A stretch of DNA of 64,000 nt, taken from Fulvimonas soli (lineage in GTDB: Bacteria; Pseudomonadota; Gammaproteobacteria; Xanthomonadales; Rhodanobacteraceae). Below are positions 1-9,461 of this stretch, piece by piece. The stretch spans positions 335,128 through 399,127 of the forward strand of contig NZ_QGHC01000001.1 of the NCBI RefSeq assembly GCF_003148905.1, written 5' to 3'. Both the position numbers and the translations under genes were made by a program. Under the pieces are notes generated by a model. That model ran no database searches. It saw only the letters and a program-made list of their open reading frames with translations, and was not told the DNA's origin. Position 1 is the stretch's first letter. Every line of letters starts with the position of its first letter.

Positions 1-76
1 ACATGCCGGGGCGGCGCTTGACCGGGTCAAGGCCGGAGAGGACTTCGATGTCGGCGGCGTTGTAGCGGCTGCTCAT
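1..76 (-). CDS. parE: DNA topoisomerase IV subunit B, N-terminal fragment
   Basis: Only the first 25 codons are in the window; the gene runs off the left edge. The translation starts MSSRYNAADIEVLSGL and continues DPVKRRPGM, which is the conserved ParE start just before the GHKL ATPase fold (family pattern IEVLxGLxPVRxRPGMY). ParE with ParC decatenates sister chromosomes. The start codon at 76 lies 54 nt downstream of the CHASE2 gene stop, so parE is the last visible member of a minus-strand gene row. Seen: the motif; inferred: the rest of the gene outside the window. Confidence 0.9.
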   Translation of the reverse strand, partial: MSSRYNAADIEVLSGLDPVKRRPGM

Positions 77-130
77 GCGGGGGGACTGGCCAGACGGAAC
101 GGCGCAGGATGGCGGCGGCCGCGGCAGGGG

Positions 131-1276
131 TCAAGCCAATGCGCGGCGCGCGCGTCCGCGCCGCGGCGCGAGGCCGCTGGCAGCCAGCGCCGCGGCCTGC
201 ACCAGCATGCAGGCGGCCGGCGGCCACCACAGGCCGGCCAGCCGCAGCAGCAGCAGCGCGGCCACCGGCGCCAGCGGCAGCCCCGCCAGCGCCGCGAGCC
301 AGGGGCGCCGCAGGCCGGGCCAGCCATACGGCAGGCTCGCCAGGGCCAGCACCGCGATGCCGACCAGGAACTGCTCGGTGAAGCCCAGCGGCGTCACCAG
401 CAGGCCGCGGCGCAGCGACTCGAGCACGTTGGCCTGGTACTCCACGCCCGGCATCAGGCCCCGCGGCGTGGGCAGGATGTCGCGCATGCCCTCGGCGGTG
501 GCGCCCACCAGCACCAGCCGGTCGCGCAGCAGTCCGGCCGGCAGCGCGCCGTCGAGCACGTCGGTGTAGGAGACCCGGCCGAAACTGCCGGACGGACCGG
601 CGTAGCGCAGCAGCACGTAGTGGTCGCGCACCCACAGGTAGGGCGAGGCGTCGCCCGGCTCCGGGTTGCGCAGGCCGGGCAGCGCGGCGCCGCGCGCGGC
701 GCCGCCGGCCAGGCGATCCACCGCCAGCGCCAGCGAGGGCCAGTACGCGCGGCCCAGTCCGGCTTCGAGATAGGCGCCGCGGGTCACGCCGTCCGGCCCG
801 CCGGGGGTGTCGACGTGGCCGAGCGCGGCGGCGGTCTGCGCCAGCGCGGGAACCGGCAGCAGCTCCTGCAGCGGGCCGTCGAGCTCGCCCGGCTCGGCGA
901 ATACCGGCATCGCCACGCGCCCCGCGCGCCGCATCGCCGCGGCCAGGGCCAGATCGTCCTGCGGGTGGGCCTGGTCGGCGTCGGCCATGATGATGTCCAG
1001 GCCCACCGCGCGCACGCCGGCGGCGGCGAGGCGGTCGAGCAGGCGCGCATGCACGCCGCGCGGCCACGGCCATTGGCCCAGCGCGTCCAGGCTCTTCTGG
1101 TCGATCGCCACGACCACCACGTCGTCGCCGGCGGCGTAGCCCCAGTGGCGCATGTGCAGGTCGTACAGCGCGTCGTCGGCGCGCGTGGCGACGCCGCTGG
1201 CCAGCAGCAGCGCGAAGCACCCGCAGGCGGCCAGCCAGGCCGCGCCGCGCACCAGCCAGGCGAAGCCGTCGCGCAT
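131..1276 (-). CDS. CHASE2-domain integral membrane protein without output domain
   Basis: A 381-residue protein with one N-terminal membrane segment (about residues 8-28), a long periplasmic CHASE2 region (about 35-285, including VVVVAIDQKSLDALGQWPWPR and the QANVLESL helix before the membrane), and three hydrophobic segments at about 300-365. CHASE2 domains are extracytoplasmic sensors normally fused to adenylate cyclase, histidine kinase or diguanylate cyclase outputs. Here the chain ends just after the last membrane segment in a short basic tail, so no catalytic module is present. It follows the LysM/FecR gene by 57 nt and precedes parE. The pairing of FecR-type and CHASE2 proteins suggests a joint envelope-sensing role; the signal sensed is unknown. 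Confidence 0.8.
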   Translation of the reverse strand: MRDGFAWLVRGAAWLAACGCFALLLASGVATRADDALYDLHMRHWGYAAGDDVVVVAIDQKSLDALGQWPWPRGVHARLLDRLAAAGVRAVGLDIIMADADQAHPQDDLALAAAMRRAGRVAMPVFAEPGELDGPLQELLPVPALAQTAAALGHVDTPGGPDGVTRGAYLEAGLGRAYWPSLALAVDRLAGGAARGAALPGLRNPEPGDASPYLWVRDHYVLLRYAGPSGSFGRVSYTDVLDGALPAGLLRDRLVLVGATAEGMRDILPTPRGLMPGVEYQANVLESLRRGLLVTPLGFTEQFLVGIAVLALASLPYGWPGLRRPWLAALAGLPLAPVAALLLLRLAGLWWPPAACMLVQAAALAASGLAPRRGRARRALA

Positions 1277-1333
1277 CAGGCGGGCGCGCGGGCGCGACGG
1301 CGGTGCGGGACGGGCGTCGGCTTCACCGGCGGC

Positions 1334-2998
1334 TCACAGCAGCAGCCACAGCAGGGCCGCGCCGCCCGTGCCGAGCGCGATGCGGCAGGGGATGCAGGGC
1401 AGCCGGACCTTCTGCGCCGGCCCCCAGGCGCCGGCGAATTCGTCGTCGTCGACCACGCGCAGGCGCACGTACCAGGTGCCGGAGGCCGGCTTGCGCAGGG
1501 TCAGCGAGGGCTGCTCCACGGTGCTGTCGACGACCGGATGGGCAAAGTCCGGGTCGCGCGCCATCTGGATGCGGTAGCGCTGCCCGGGCGCGCCGGCCGA
1601 CCAGCCCAGCGTCAGCCCGTCGCCGGAGCGCTTCAGCGTGGCCAGCGCGGGGGCGGGCGGCGCGTCGGCGCGGTCGAAGGGCAGGGCGTCGGTGTACGGT
1701 CCCAGGCGGCCTTCGCGGTCGCGGCTGGCCACGCGCCAGTAGTAGCGTCCCGGCGGCAGCGCTGCCGGCGCGCGCACGCGGTTGTCGGCGAGGTCCTGCC
1801 GCTCGGCCAGCAGCTGCCGGAACTGCGGGTCGGCGGCGAGCTGCCACGCGTAGGACGCGGCCTCGCTGCTCTCGGTCCAGCGGAAGCGCGGGCGCTCGGC
1901 GCGCGCCGTGCCGCCGGGCTGCGGCTCCTGCACCAGCGGTGGCTGCGGGTGGGTGGCGATGCGCAGCGCGCAGGTGGCGTCCAGGCCCTCCAGCCGGTCC
2001 GGCTCGATGCCGCGCACGCGCAGCAGGTAGTCGCCGTTGGGCAGGTCCGGCAGGCTCGCGTGCGGCAGCGCGTCGGTGACGTGGTCGTACAGCAGCGCGG
2101 CGAAGCGCCGGTCGTGCGCGATCTGCACCCGGTAGGCGGCGGCGCCCGGCTGCGCCTGCCAGTCCAGCGCGTAGGCCGGCCGCACCACCGGCGCGGCAGG
2201 GCAGCGCAGCGCGGGCGCGGGCAGCAGGCGGCGAACCCGGCCGGGCCGCCGGCCTTCCTCGACCGCCACGCCGGAGCCCTTGCGGACCTGCACATGGCGC
2301 CGGTCGCCGGTCACCTCCACGCGGCCGCCCAGCACCTCGACCTCGGTCCGCGCCCGGGCGTCGTCGGCGGCCACGCGGAAATGCGTGCCGCGCACGCTGG
2401 ATACGGCGCCCGGGGTCTGCACGACGAAGTGCGCGGCGTTGCCGGGCATCGGCGTGACGTCGTTGACGACGCGGCCGCGCTGCAGGCGCACGCGGGTGTC
2501 GGCCATGCCGGTGCGGCCATAGGCGCTCATCCGGTCCAGGCTCACCTCGCTGCCGCCCTGGACCAGCATGCGCGAACCGTCGGCGAACTCCAGCGTCAGG
2601 CTGGCGTCGGTGCCGGTCTCCACGCGTGCGCCGTAGCCCAGCCGCATGCCGGGCGTCACCGGCACCGGCTGCGCCTGCCCGGGCAGCCAGGCGCGCGCGT
2701 CGCCGATCGCCGCGGCCACGGTGGCGCTGGCCGGTTCCACCCGCAGCCACTGGACCGGGATGCGCAGGCGCGAGCCGGGCAGCAGGTGGTAGGGGTCGGC
2801 GACGTGGTTGTAGTCCTGCAGCTGCTGCCACGGCACGTCCGCCTTCAGGTAGCGGCGGGCCAGCGTCCAGATGTTGTCGTCCGGGTGCACGCGGTAGGTC
2901 CAGTCGCCGGCGCGGGCGGGGAGCACGGCCAGGCCGGCCAGCAGCGTCGCGGCAAGCCAGATCGGGTAGGGGGGGCGCGGGTGGTGGCGGGCGTGCAT
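1334..2998 (-). CDS. LysM and FecR domain envelope protein with fibronectin-like repeats
   Basis: A 554-residue exported protein. Residues 1-30 form a signal peptide (basic start, then a leucine/alanine core ending ARA|GDW). A LysM domain follows at about 34-85 (YRVHPDDNIWTLARRYL ... LLPGSRLRIP), then a FecR domain at about 95-200 (GTDASLTLEFADGSRMLVQGGS; VVQTPGAVSSVRGTHFRV), then three fibronectin-III-like repeats built around YRVQIAHD, YAWQLAADPQF and YRIQMARDPDF. Unlike iron-dicitrate FecR it has no inner-membrane regulator topology; this family is a periplasmic peptidoglycan-binding FecR type often encoded beside CHASE2 proteins. The only methionine near the signal peptide is the one at 2998. 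It sits between the hybrid kinase and the CHASE2 gene on the same strand. Confidence 0.82.
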   Translation of the reverse strand: MHARHHPRPPYPIWLAATLLAGLAVLPARAGDWTYRVHPDDNIWTLARRYLKADVPWQQLQDYNHVADPYHLLPGSRLRIPVQWLRVEPASATVAAAIGDARAWLPGQAQPVPVTPGMRLGYGARVETGTDASLTLEFADGSRMLVQGGSEVSLDRMSAYGRTGMADTRVRLQRGRVVNDVTPMPGNAAHFVVQTPGAVSSVRGTHFRVAADDARARTEVEVLGGRVEVTGDRRHVQVRKGSGVAVEEGRRPGRVRRLLPAPALRCPAAPVVRPAYALDWQAQPGAAAYRVQIAHDRRFAALLYDHVTDALPHASLPDLPNGDYLLRVRGIEPDRLEGLDATCALRIATHPQPPLVQEPQPGGTARAERPRFRWTESSEAASYAWQLAADPQFRQLLAERQDLADNRVRAPAALPPGRYYWRVASRDREGRLGPYTDALPFDRADAPPAPALATLKRSGDGLTLGWSAGAPGQRYRIQMARDPDFAHPVVDSTVEQPSLTLRKPASGTWYVRLRVVDDDEFAGAWGPAQKVRLPCIPCRIALGTGGAALLWLLL

Positions 2999-3174
2999 GT
3001 GTCGAATCCTTGCAGGTCCACGCCGGCCGGGCCGGCATGGCGGAACGCCCCCTGCGTCCCGGACGGACCGCTGCATGCATGCCGCATCCTCGGCATCCCC
3101 TTGACGGCCCGGACTGGGCAAATTCTGCGCGAGCGCCCGGCAAAATGCCAACTGCGTCCGGTTTTCGCGGCGGA

Positions 3175-5703
<2,529 letters not shown>

Positions 5704-5820
5704 GGCGGAATCATTCGTCAGCGGCGTGCAGCTTTTTTTGGAGGAAAAATGCAACTTTCGCAGGCATGCTACTGCAAATGGAGGCGGCGCCACGGGGGGC
5801 GGTTCCAGGGGACCAGGATC

Positions 5821-6504
5821 ATGGCGGGCAACGACAGGACCTTGAGGATCATCGTCGCCGACGACCACCCGGTGGTCGTGCTCGGCATCAAGGCGTTGTT
5901 GCGCGAGCACGCCGCCGGCATGCGGGTGGTCGGCGAGGCCGGCGGCGGCCGCGAGCTGCTGGCACTGCTGGCGCGCTGCGAGTGCGACCTGCTGATCACC
6001 GACTACTCGATGCCCGATGCCGCCGGCGCCGAGGACGGCATGGCCTGGCTCAGGCGTCTGCGCCGCGAGCATCCGGCGCTGCCGGTGATCGTGCTCACCA
6101 TGCTGCGCAATCCGGCGCTGGTGCGGGGCATGCTGGGCGTGGGCGTGAACGGCGTGGTGGGCAAGGCCGGGATGACGCGCGAGCTGCTGCTGGCGATCGG
6201 CGCGGTGCTGGCCGGGCGCACCTATGTGGGCGAGCAGGTGCGCGAGGCGCTGGCCGAGGCGCCGGGCCCGGATGCCGGCCCGGACCGCGTGCTCGCCGGC
6301 GCTGACCTTTCCATGCTGTCGCGCCGCGAGGCCGAGGTGGTGCGCCTGTACGCCTCGGGCCTCACGGTCACCCAGATCGCCGAGCGCGTGTGCCGCAGCG
6401 TGAAGACGGTGAGCCAGCAGAAGAACGACGCCATGCGCAAGCTGGGCCTCACCAGCAACAGCCAGCTTTACGAGTACGCGCGGACCTGGGGCCTGCTCAC
6501 CTGA
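5821..6504 (+). CDS. RcsB-like response regulator, copy 1
   Basis: A 227-residue NarL/FixJ-type regulator. The receiver domain (residues 9-130) has the acidic pair in VADDHP, phospho-acceptor Asp61 in LITDYSMPD and the switch lysine in GKAGMT. The C-terminal LuxR helix-turn-helix contains LSRREAEVVRLYASG and a recognition helix VKTVSQQKNDAMRKLGL, which is closer to RcsB (SIKTISSQKK) than to NarL. A ribosome binding site (agggga) precedes the ATG by about 9 nt. It is transcribed away from the hybrid kinase, its likely phosphate donor. It is a clear paralogue of the regulator at 6905, with nearly identical DNA-binding helices, so both probably read the same sites. The pilus operon downstream is the obvious target. 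Confidence 0.9.
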   Translation: MAGNDRTLRIIVADDHPVVVLGIKALLREHAAGMRVVGEAGGGRELLALLARCECDLLITDYSMPDAAGAEDGMAWLRRLRREHPALPVIVLTMLRNPALVRGMLGVGVNGVVGKAGMTRELLLAIGAVLAGRTYVGEQVREALAEAPGPDAGPDRVLAGADLSMLSRREAEVVRLYASGLTVTQIAERVCRSVKTVSQQKNDAMRKLGLTSNSQLYEYARTWGLLT

Positions 6505-6904
6505 AGCTGGGAGACCGGCTGCCGCGATGGCGCGGCGGCGCCGTCGCCGCCTTCCCGGCGCGCCGTTTTTGGGAATCGTCCGATCACATCCCGCGCGCCG
6601 GGCTGGCATCCTGTTCCCGGCACGAGGCGGGCGTGTCGCGCTGCGCGGCACGCCGGGCGCCCCGTGCATTCCCGCATGCCGAGGGGGCGGCATGGTTCGA
6701 CGCCGTGTGGCGTCGACGGCAGCCCGGCCCCGCGTGCGCGGGGACCGCTGCCGGGATCCGTTCACGATGCGGGCGTGGCGAGGCCGTTTCTCGCACGACC
6801 GCCAGAGGATGCGCGGCGCCACCGCATCCGGATCTTCGCGGTCGACTCGCCGCAGGTCCGGTCGTTGCGGGCGCAGCCGTATGCGACGGGAGGTGTGCCT
6901 GGCT
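6505..6904 (+). promoter_or_regulatory. 400-nt intergenic leader between the two response regulators
   Basis: No credible gene here. It begins with GC-rich inverted repeats (arms 6534-6540 and 6545-6551) and a T5 run at 6566-6570 that could weakly terminate the first regulator. The GGA-N4-TCC box at 6572-6581 follows at once. If transcription starts near 6618, the second regulator has an unusually long leader of about 285 nt. The ribosome binding site ggaggt at 6889-6894 is well placed for the ATG at 6905. Confidence 0.5.
6572..6581 (+). promoter_or_regulatory. candidate RcsB-type box 1 (upstream of second regulator)
   Basis: GGAATCGTCC, a GGA-N4-TCC inverted repeat, in the context TTTTTGGGAATCGTCCGATC. 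It recurs almost exactly at 7605 and 7867. A -10-like CATCCT begins 35 bp downstream at 6607. The core resembles RcsB boxes, matching the RcsB-like recognition helices encoded on either side. Function inferred. Confidence 0.5.
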
Positions 6905-7585
6905 ATGACGAGTGGCATCGCGCCAGTGAAAGTGGTGATTGCCGACGATCATCCGGTGGTGCTGGTGGGCATGAAGGCCATGCTGCACCAGGACGGCCGT
7001 TGGCGCGTGGTGGGCGAGGCCGGCAGCGGCAGGGAGCTGCTCGGCCGGCTCGGCGGCTGCGAGTGCGACCTGGTGATCACCGACTTCTCGATGCCCCGCG
7101 AGGGCAGCGAGGACGGACTGTTGCTGCTGCGGCGCCTGCAGCGGCTGCGTCCCGGCCTGCCGGTGATCGTGCTGACCATGGTGCACAACGGCGCGCTGGT
7201 GCGCGGCATGTTCGCGGCCGGCGCGGCCGGCGTGGTGGCGAAGACGGCCATGACGCGCGAGCTGCTGGTGGCCTGCCACGCCGTGGCCAACGGCCGCGGC
7301 TACCTGAGCGAGCCGATGCGCAAAGGCCTCGAGGCCGTGCCGTGGCTGGACGGCGCGCGGTCGCAGGCGCTGTCGCCCGAGGCCGCCCTCTCCAGCCTGT
7401 CGCCGCGCGAGGCCGAGGTGGTGCGCAGGTACGTCGGCGGCCAGAGCGTGTCCGAGATCGCCCGGCAATTGAGCCGCAGCGTGAAGACGGTGAGCCAGCA
7501 GAAGAACGACGCCATGCGCAAGCTGGGGCTTGCCAACCACAGCCAGCTGTACGAGTTCGCGCGCAACGTCGGGCTGTCGAGCTGA
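6905..7585 (+). CDS. RcsB-like response regulator, copy 2
   Basis: A 226-residue paralogue of the regulator at 5821. The receiver has VIADDHPVVLVGMKAML and phospho-acceptor Asp60 (VITDFSMPREG); the LuxR-type helix-turn-helix has LSPREAEVVRRYVGG and VKTVSQQKNDAMRKLGL. The two proteins share the same domain lengths, and the recognition helix is the same, while the receivers differ more, as expected if they answer different phosphate donors but bind overlapping targets. An in-frame ATG also exists at 6881, but ggaggt at 6889-6894 lies 10 nt before 6905, which decides the start. It lies directly upstream of the chaperone-usher operon, so it is a likely activator of pilus genes and perhaps of itself. 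Confidence 0.9.
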   Translation: MTSGIAPVKVVIADDHPVVLVGMKAMLHQDGRWRVVGEAGSGRELLGRLGGCECDLVITDFSMPREGSEDGLLLLRRLQRLRPGLPVIVLTMVHNGALVRGMFAAGAAGVVAKTAMTRELLVACHAVANGRGYLSEPMRKGLEAVPWLDGARSQALSPEAALSSLSPREAEVVRRYVGGQSVSEIARQLSRSVKTVSQQKNDAMRKLGLANHSQLYEFARNVGLSS

Positions 7586-7604
7586 CCGGTCCGCCGGCTT
7601 TTTA

Positions 7605-7614
7605 GGAAACGTCT
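7605..7614 (+). promoter_or_regulatory. candidate RcsB-type box 2 (upstream of structured RNA)
   Basis: GGAAACGTCT in the context TTTTTAGGAAACGTCTGATC, 20 nt after the stop of the second regulator. It matches the box at 6572 over about 20 nt including the T5 run. A -10-like CATGAT starts 38 bp downstream (7643) inside GCATGATCGTG, which closely resembles GCATTATCGTG after the box at 7867. Confidence 0.5.
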
Positions 7615-7649
7615 GATCCCATTGGCCGGCGAATCGGCCCAGCATGATC

Positions 7650-7835
7650 GTGTGGCCCGCCGCCCCAACGTGTCGCAAGCGGACGGCGGCCAAGCGCTTC
7701 CCCAGGGCCCAGGATGGGCACAGGCTGGCGAGATTACGCCAGCGACAGGTCGCGGTTGTTCCCCTGCACCCGCCTGTCGGGATTTCAATGTCCAGAGGCG
7801 TCGCCAGGCATGGCGGCGCCTTTCTTTTGTGGGTC
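7650..7835 (+). ncRNA. candidate structured small RNA or leader ending in an intrinsic terminator
   Basis: No protein gene fits here. The stretch has a perfect 7-bp hairpin (7724-7730 with 7737-7743), a 6-bp stem GACAGG/CCTGTC (7744-7749 with 7773-7778), and ends in a strong intrinsic terminator at 7796-7828. With a start just after the -10-like CATGAT at 7643 this would give an RNA of about 175 nt, fully separate from the pilin gene at 8056. It could be an RcsB-controlled sRNA (compare RprA in E. coli) or an attenuated leader. I compared it with GEMM c-di-GMP, preQ1 and fluoride riboswitch cores and saw no match. The start point is inferred. Confidence 0.4.
7796..7828 (+). terminator. intrinsic terminator before the pilus operon
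   Basis: Stem AGGCGTCGCC / GGCGGCGCCT with a 6-nt loop and one G-T pair, followed by TTCTTTT. It separates the pilus promoter region from the regulator gene upstream. Confidence 0.75.
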
Positions 7836-7866
7836 GCCGCATGCCTGCGCGAGGGCCCGAAGTTCC

Positions 7867-7876
7867 GGAATCGTCC
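7867..7876 (+). promoter_or_regulatory. candidate RcsB-type box 3 (pilus operon promoter)
   Basis: GGAATCGTCC, identical over 10 nt to the box at 6572. A -10-like CATTAT begins 33 bp downstream (7900), giving a likely start near 7912 and a leader of about 145 nt before the pilin GTG. This is the most likely promoter of the chaperone-usher operon. Regulation inferred from spacing and repetition. Confidence 0.5.
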
Positions 7877-8055
7877 GGTTCATTCCGTGATCCGCATCGC
7901 ATTATCGTGCCGCCGCCGGTTGATGCCGGGCGCGGATCCCGGTGATCCGCGCGGACGGGGGCATGGCTTTTGCGCAGCCGGCATGCGGCGCATGGCCGGG
8001 TGCCAGCGGACCTCCCCTGCGTTTTTCAATGCATGGCATGCATAGGGACATACCA

Positions 8056-8619
8056 GTGAAAACATCGATACTCGCTTCCACCCTCGTGGCGACCGGTGCG
8101 CTGCTCGCCTCGCCGATGGCGGCGCGCGCCGCCGACGGCACCATCACCTTCAACGGCGACATCACCGGCCAGACCTGCGACATCAACGGCAACGGCACCG
8201 GCGGCAAGGACTTCACCGTGACGTTGCCGACGGTGTCCAAGAGCACGCTGGCGGCGGCCGGCTCGTGGGCGGGCCGCACGCCCTTCACCATCGCGCTGAG
8301 CCATTGCTCGCCGGCCACCGGCAACGTCGCGACCTACTTCGAGCCGGGCGCCAGCGTGGACCTGACCACCGGCCAGCTGATCGTGGACGGCGGCGCGAAC
8401 GCCGCCACCAACGTGCAGCTGGCGCTGCTCAACGGCGACACCAGCCAGATCCGCGTGGGCGCCACCACCGGCGGCGCCGACAGCTCGGGCTCGAAGAGCG
8501 TCGCGCTCTCCAACGGCGCGGCCACGCTGAACTACTACGTGCAGTACGTGGCGCACAACGGCGCGGCGACCGAAGGCAGCGTCACCAGCCGGGTCAACTA
8601 CACCATCGTCTACAACTGA
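8056..8619 (+). CDS. major fimbrial subunit (chaperone-usher pilin)
   Basis: A 187-residue type 1 fimbrial pilin. A signal peptide (about 1-25) ends AARA|ADGTITFNG. The mature part has the pilin cysteine pair (GQTCDIN and LSHCSPA), the conserved body, and the C-terminal donor-strand motif ending VNYTIVYN, whose penultimate tyrosine is typical for chaperone recognition. Start is GTG at 8056, because aggga lies 9 nt upstream and the signal peptide begins there; upstream in-frame ATGs at 8029 and 8038 would add a non-signal extension. First gene of the operon pilin-chaperone-usher-tip. Alanine, glycine and threonine richness is normal for this family. Confidence 0.92.
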   Translation: MKTSILASTLVATGALLASPMAARAADGTITFNGDITGQTCDINGNGTGGKDFTVTLPTVSKSTLAAAGSWAGRTPFTIALSHCSPATGNVATYFEPGASVDLTTGQLIVDGGANAATNVQLALLNGDTSQIRVGATTGGADSSGSKSVALSNGAATLNYYVQYVAHNGAATEGSVTSRVNYTIVYN

Positions 8620-8626
8620 CGGGGCC

Positions 8627-8652
8627 GGGCGGCCGGGCTGCGCCGGCCGCCC
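8627..8652 (+). promoter_or_regulatory. intercistronic hairpin between pilin and chaperone
   Basis: Perfect 10-bp stem GGGCGGCCGG / CCGGCCGCCC with a 6-nt loop and no T run. It starts 8 nt after the pilin stop. In such operons a stem here typically protects pilin mRNA or reduces downstream expression; that role is inferred. Confidence 0.6.
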
Positions 8653-8680
8653 CCTCGCGCCTTCACAGGGCCATCCATCG

Positions 8681-9424
8681 ATGAAACCGTTGCTGCCATT
8701 CGCGGCGGGCCTGCTGCTGTCCGCGTGCCTGGCTTCGCCGTCCCGCGCGGACGTGGTGATCAGCGGCACCCGGGTGGTCTATCCGGGCCAGGCGCGCGAG
8801 GTCACCGTCCAGCTCACCAACAACGGTGCCACGCCCTCGCTGGTGCAGGCCTGGCTGGACGGCGGCGACCCGAAGGTGGCGCCGGACCAGAGCGACGCGC
8901 CGTTCGTGCTGACCCCGCCGATCTTCCGCATCGACCCGCACCGCGGCCAGACGCTGCGGCTGATGTACGCCGGCAGCCCGCTGCCGCAGGACCGCGAGAG
9001 CGTGTTCTGGCTCAACGTGCTGGAGGTGCCGCCGGTACCGACAGGCGAGGCGGGCAAGAACTACCTGCAACTGGCCTTCCGCTCGCGCATCAAGGTGTTC
9101 TTCCGGCCGCCCGGCCTGCAGGGCCGGGCCAACGAGGCGCCCGACAGGCTGCGCTGGCGGGTGGTGCGCGCGCCGGACGGGCGCGGCTACGCGCTGCAGT
9201 GCGAGAACCCCACCCCCTACCACGTCTCCTTCAGCCGCATCGGCCTGGCGGCGGGCGGCCGCGAGTACCGCCACGACAAGGGCGGCATGGTCGACCCGAT
9301 GGCGAGCGCCGTGTTCCCGCTGGAAGGCCTCGCCGCGGCCCCCGCGCCCGGGGCCAGGGTCGCTTTCGACGCGATCAACGACTACGGCGCCAACGTGCCG
9401 CACCAGGCGGCGCCGATGCCCTGA
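8681..9424 (+). CDS. periplasmic fimbrial chaperone
   Basis: A 247-residue PapD/FimC-type chaperone. The signal peptide spans about 1-23 (SRA|DVVISGTRVVYPG). Two immunoglobulin-like domains follow: the N-terminal one holds the conserved G1 strand region (FVLTPPIFRIDPHRGQTLRL) with the subunit-capping Arg in TLRLMY, and the interdomain segment YLQLAFRSRIKVFFRPPGL with the invariant Lys of the cleft. The C-terminal domain contains NPTPYHVSFSRIGL. It folds pilin subunits by donor-strand complementation and delivers them to the usher encoded 37 nt downstream. Confidence 0.94.
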   Translation: MKPLLPFAAGLLLSACLASPSRADVVISGTRVVYPGQAREVTVQLTNNGATPSLVQAWLDGGDPKVAPDQSDAPFVLTPPIFRIDPHRGQTLRLMYAGSPLPQDRESVFWLNVLEVPPVPTGEAGKNYLQLAFRSRIKVFFRPPGLQGRANEAPDRLRWRVVRAPDGRGYALQCENPTPYHVSFSRIGLAAGGREYRHDKGGMVDPMASAVFPLEGLAAAPAPGARVAFDAINDYGANVPHQAAPMP

Positions 9425-9461
9425 CGGCAGCCGTCGCGTCCCAAGGAATGGAGCCCGATCC

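Noticed and set aside
27-1220. Arginine- and alanine-rich long open frames overlapping most genes, on both strands
   Set aside because: They are frame shadows typical of GC-rich DNA. They lack family motifs and plausible starts, and lie opposite well-supported genes.
1334-2998. FecR as an iron-dicitrate anti-sigma regulator
   Set aside because: No FecI sigma factor or FecA receptor is adjacent, and the protein is exported with LysM and fibronectin-like repeats rather than a cytosolic anti-sigma part.
7650-7835. c-di-GMP (GEMM) or other known riboswitch before the pilus genes
   Set aside because: The conserved core sequences of GEMM, preQ1 and fluoride classes are not present. Only generic stems and a terminator are seen.
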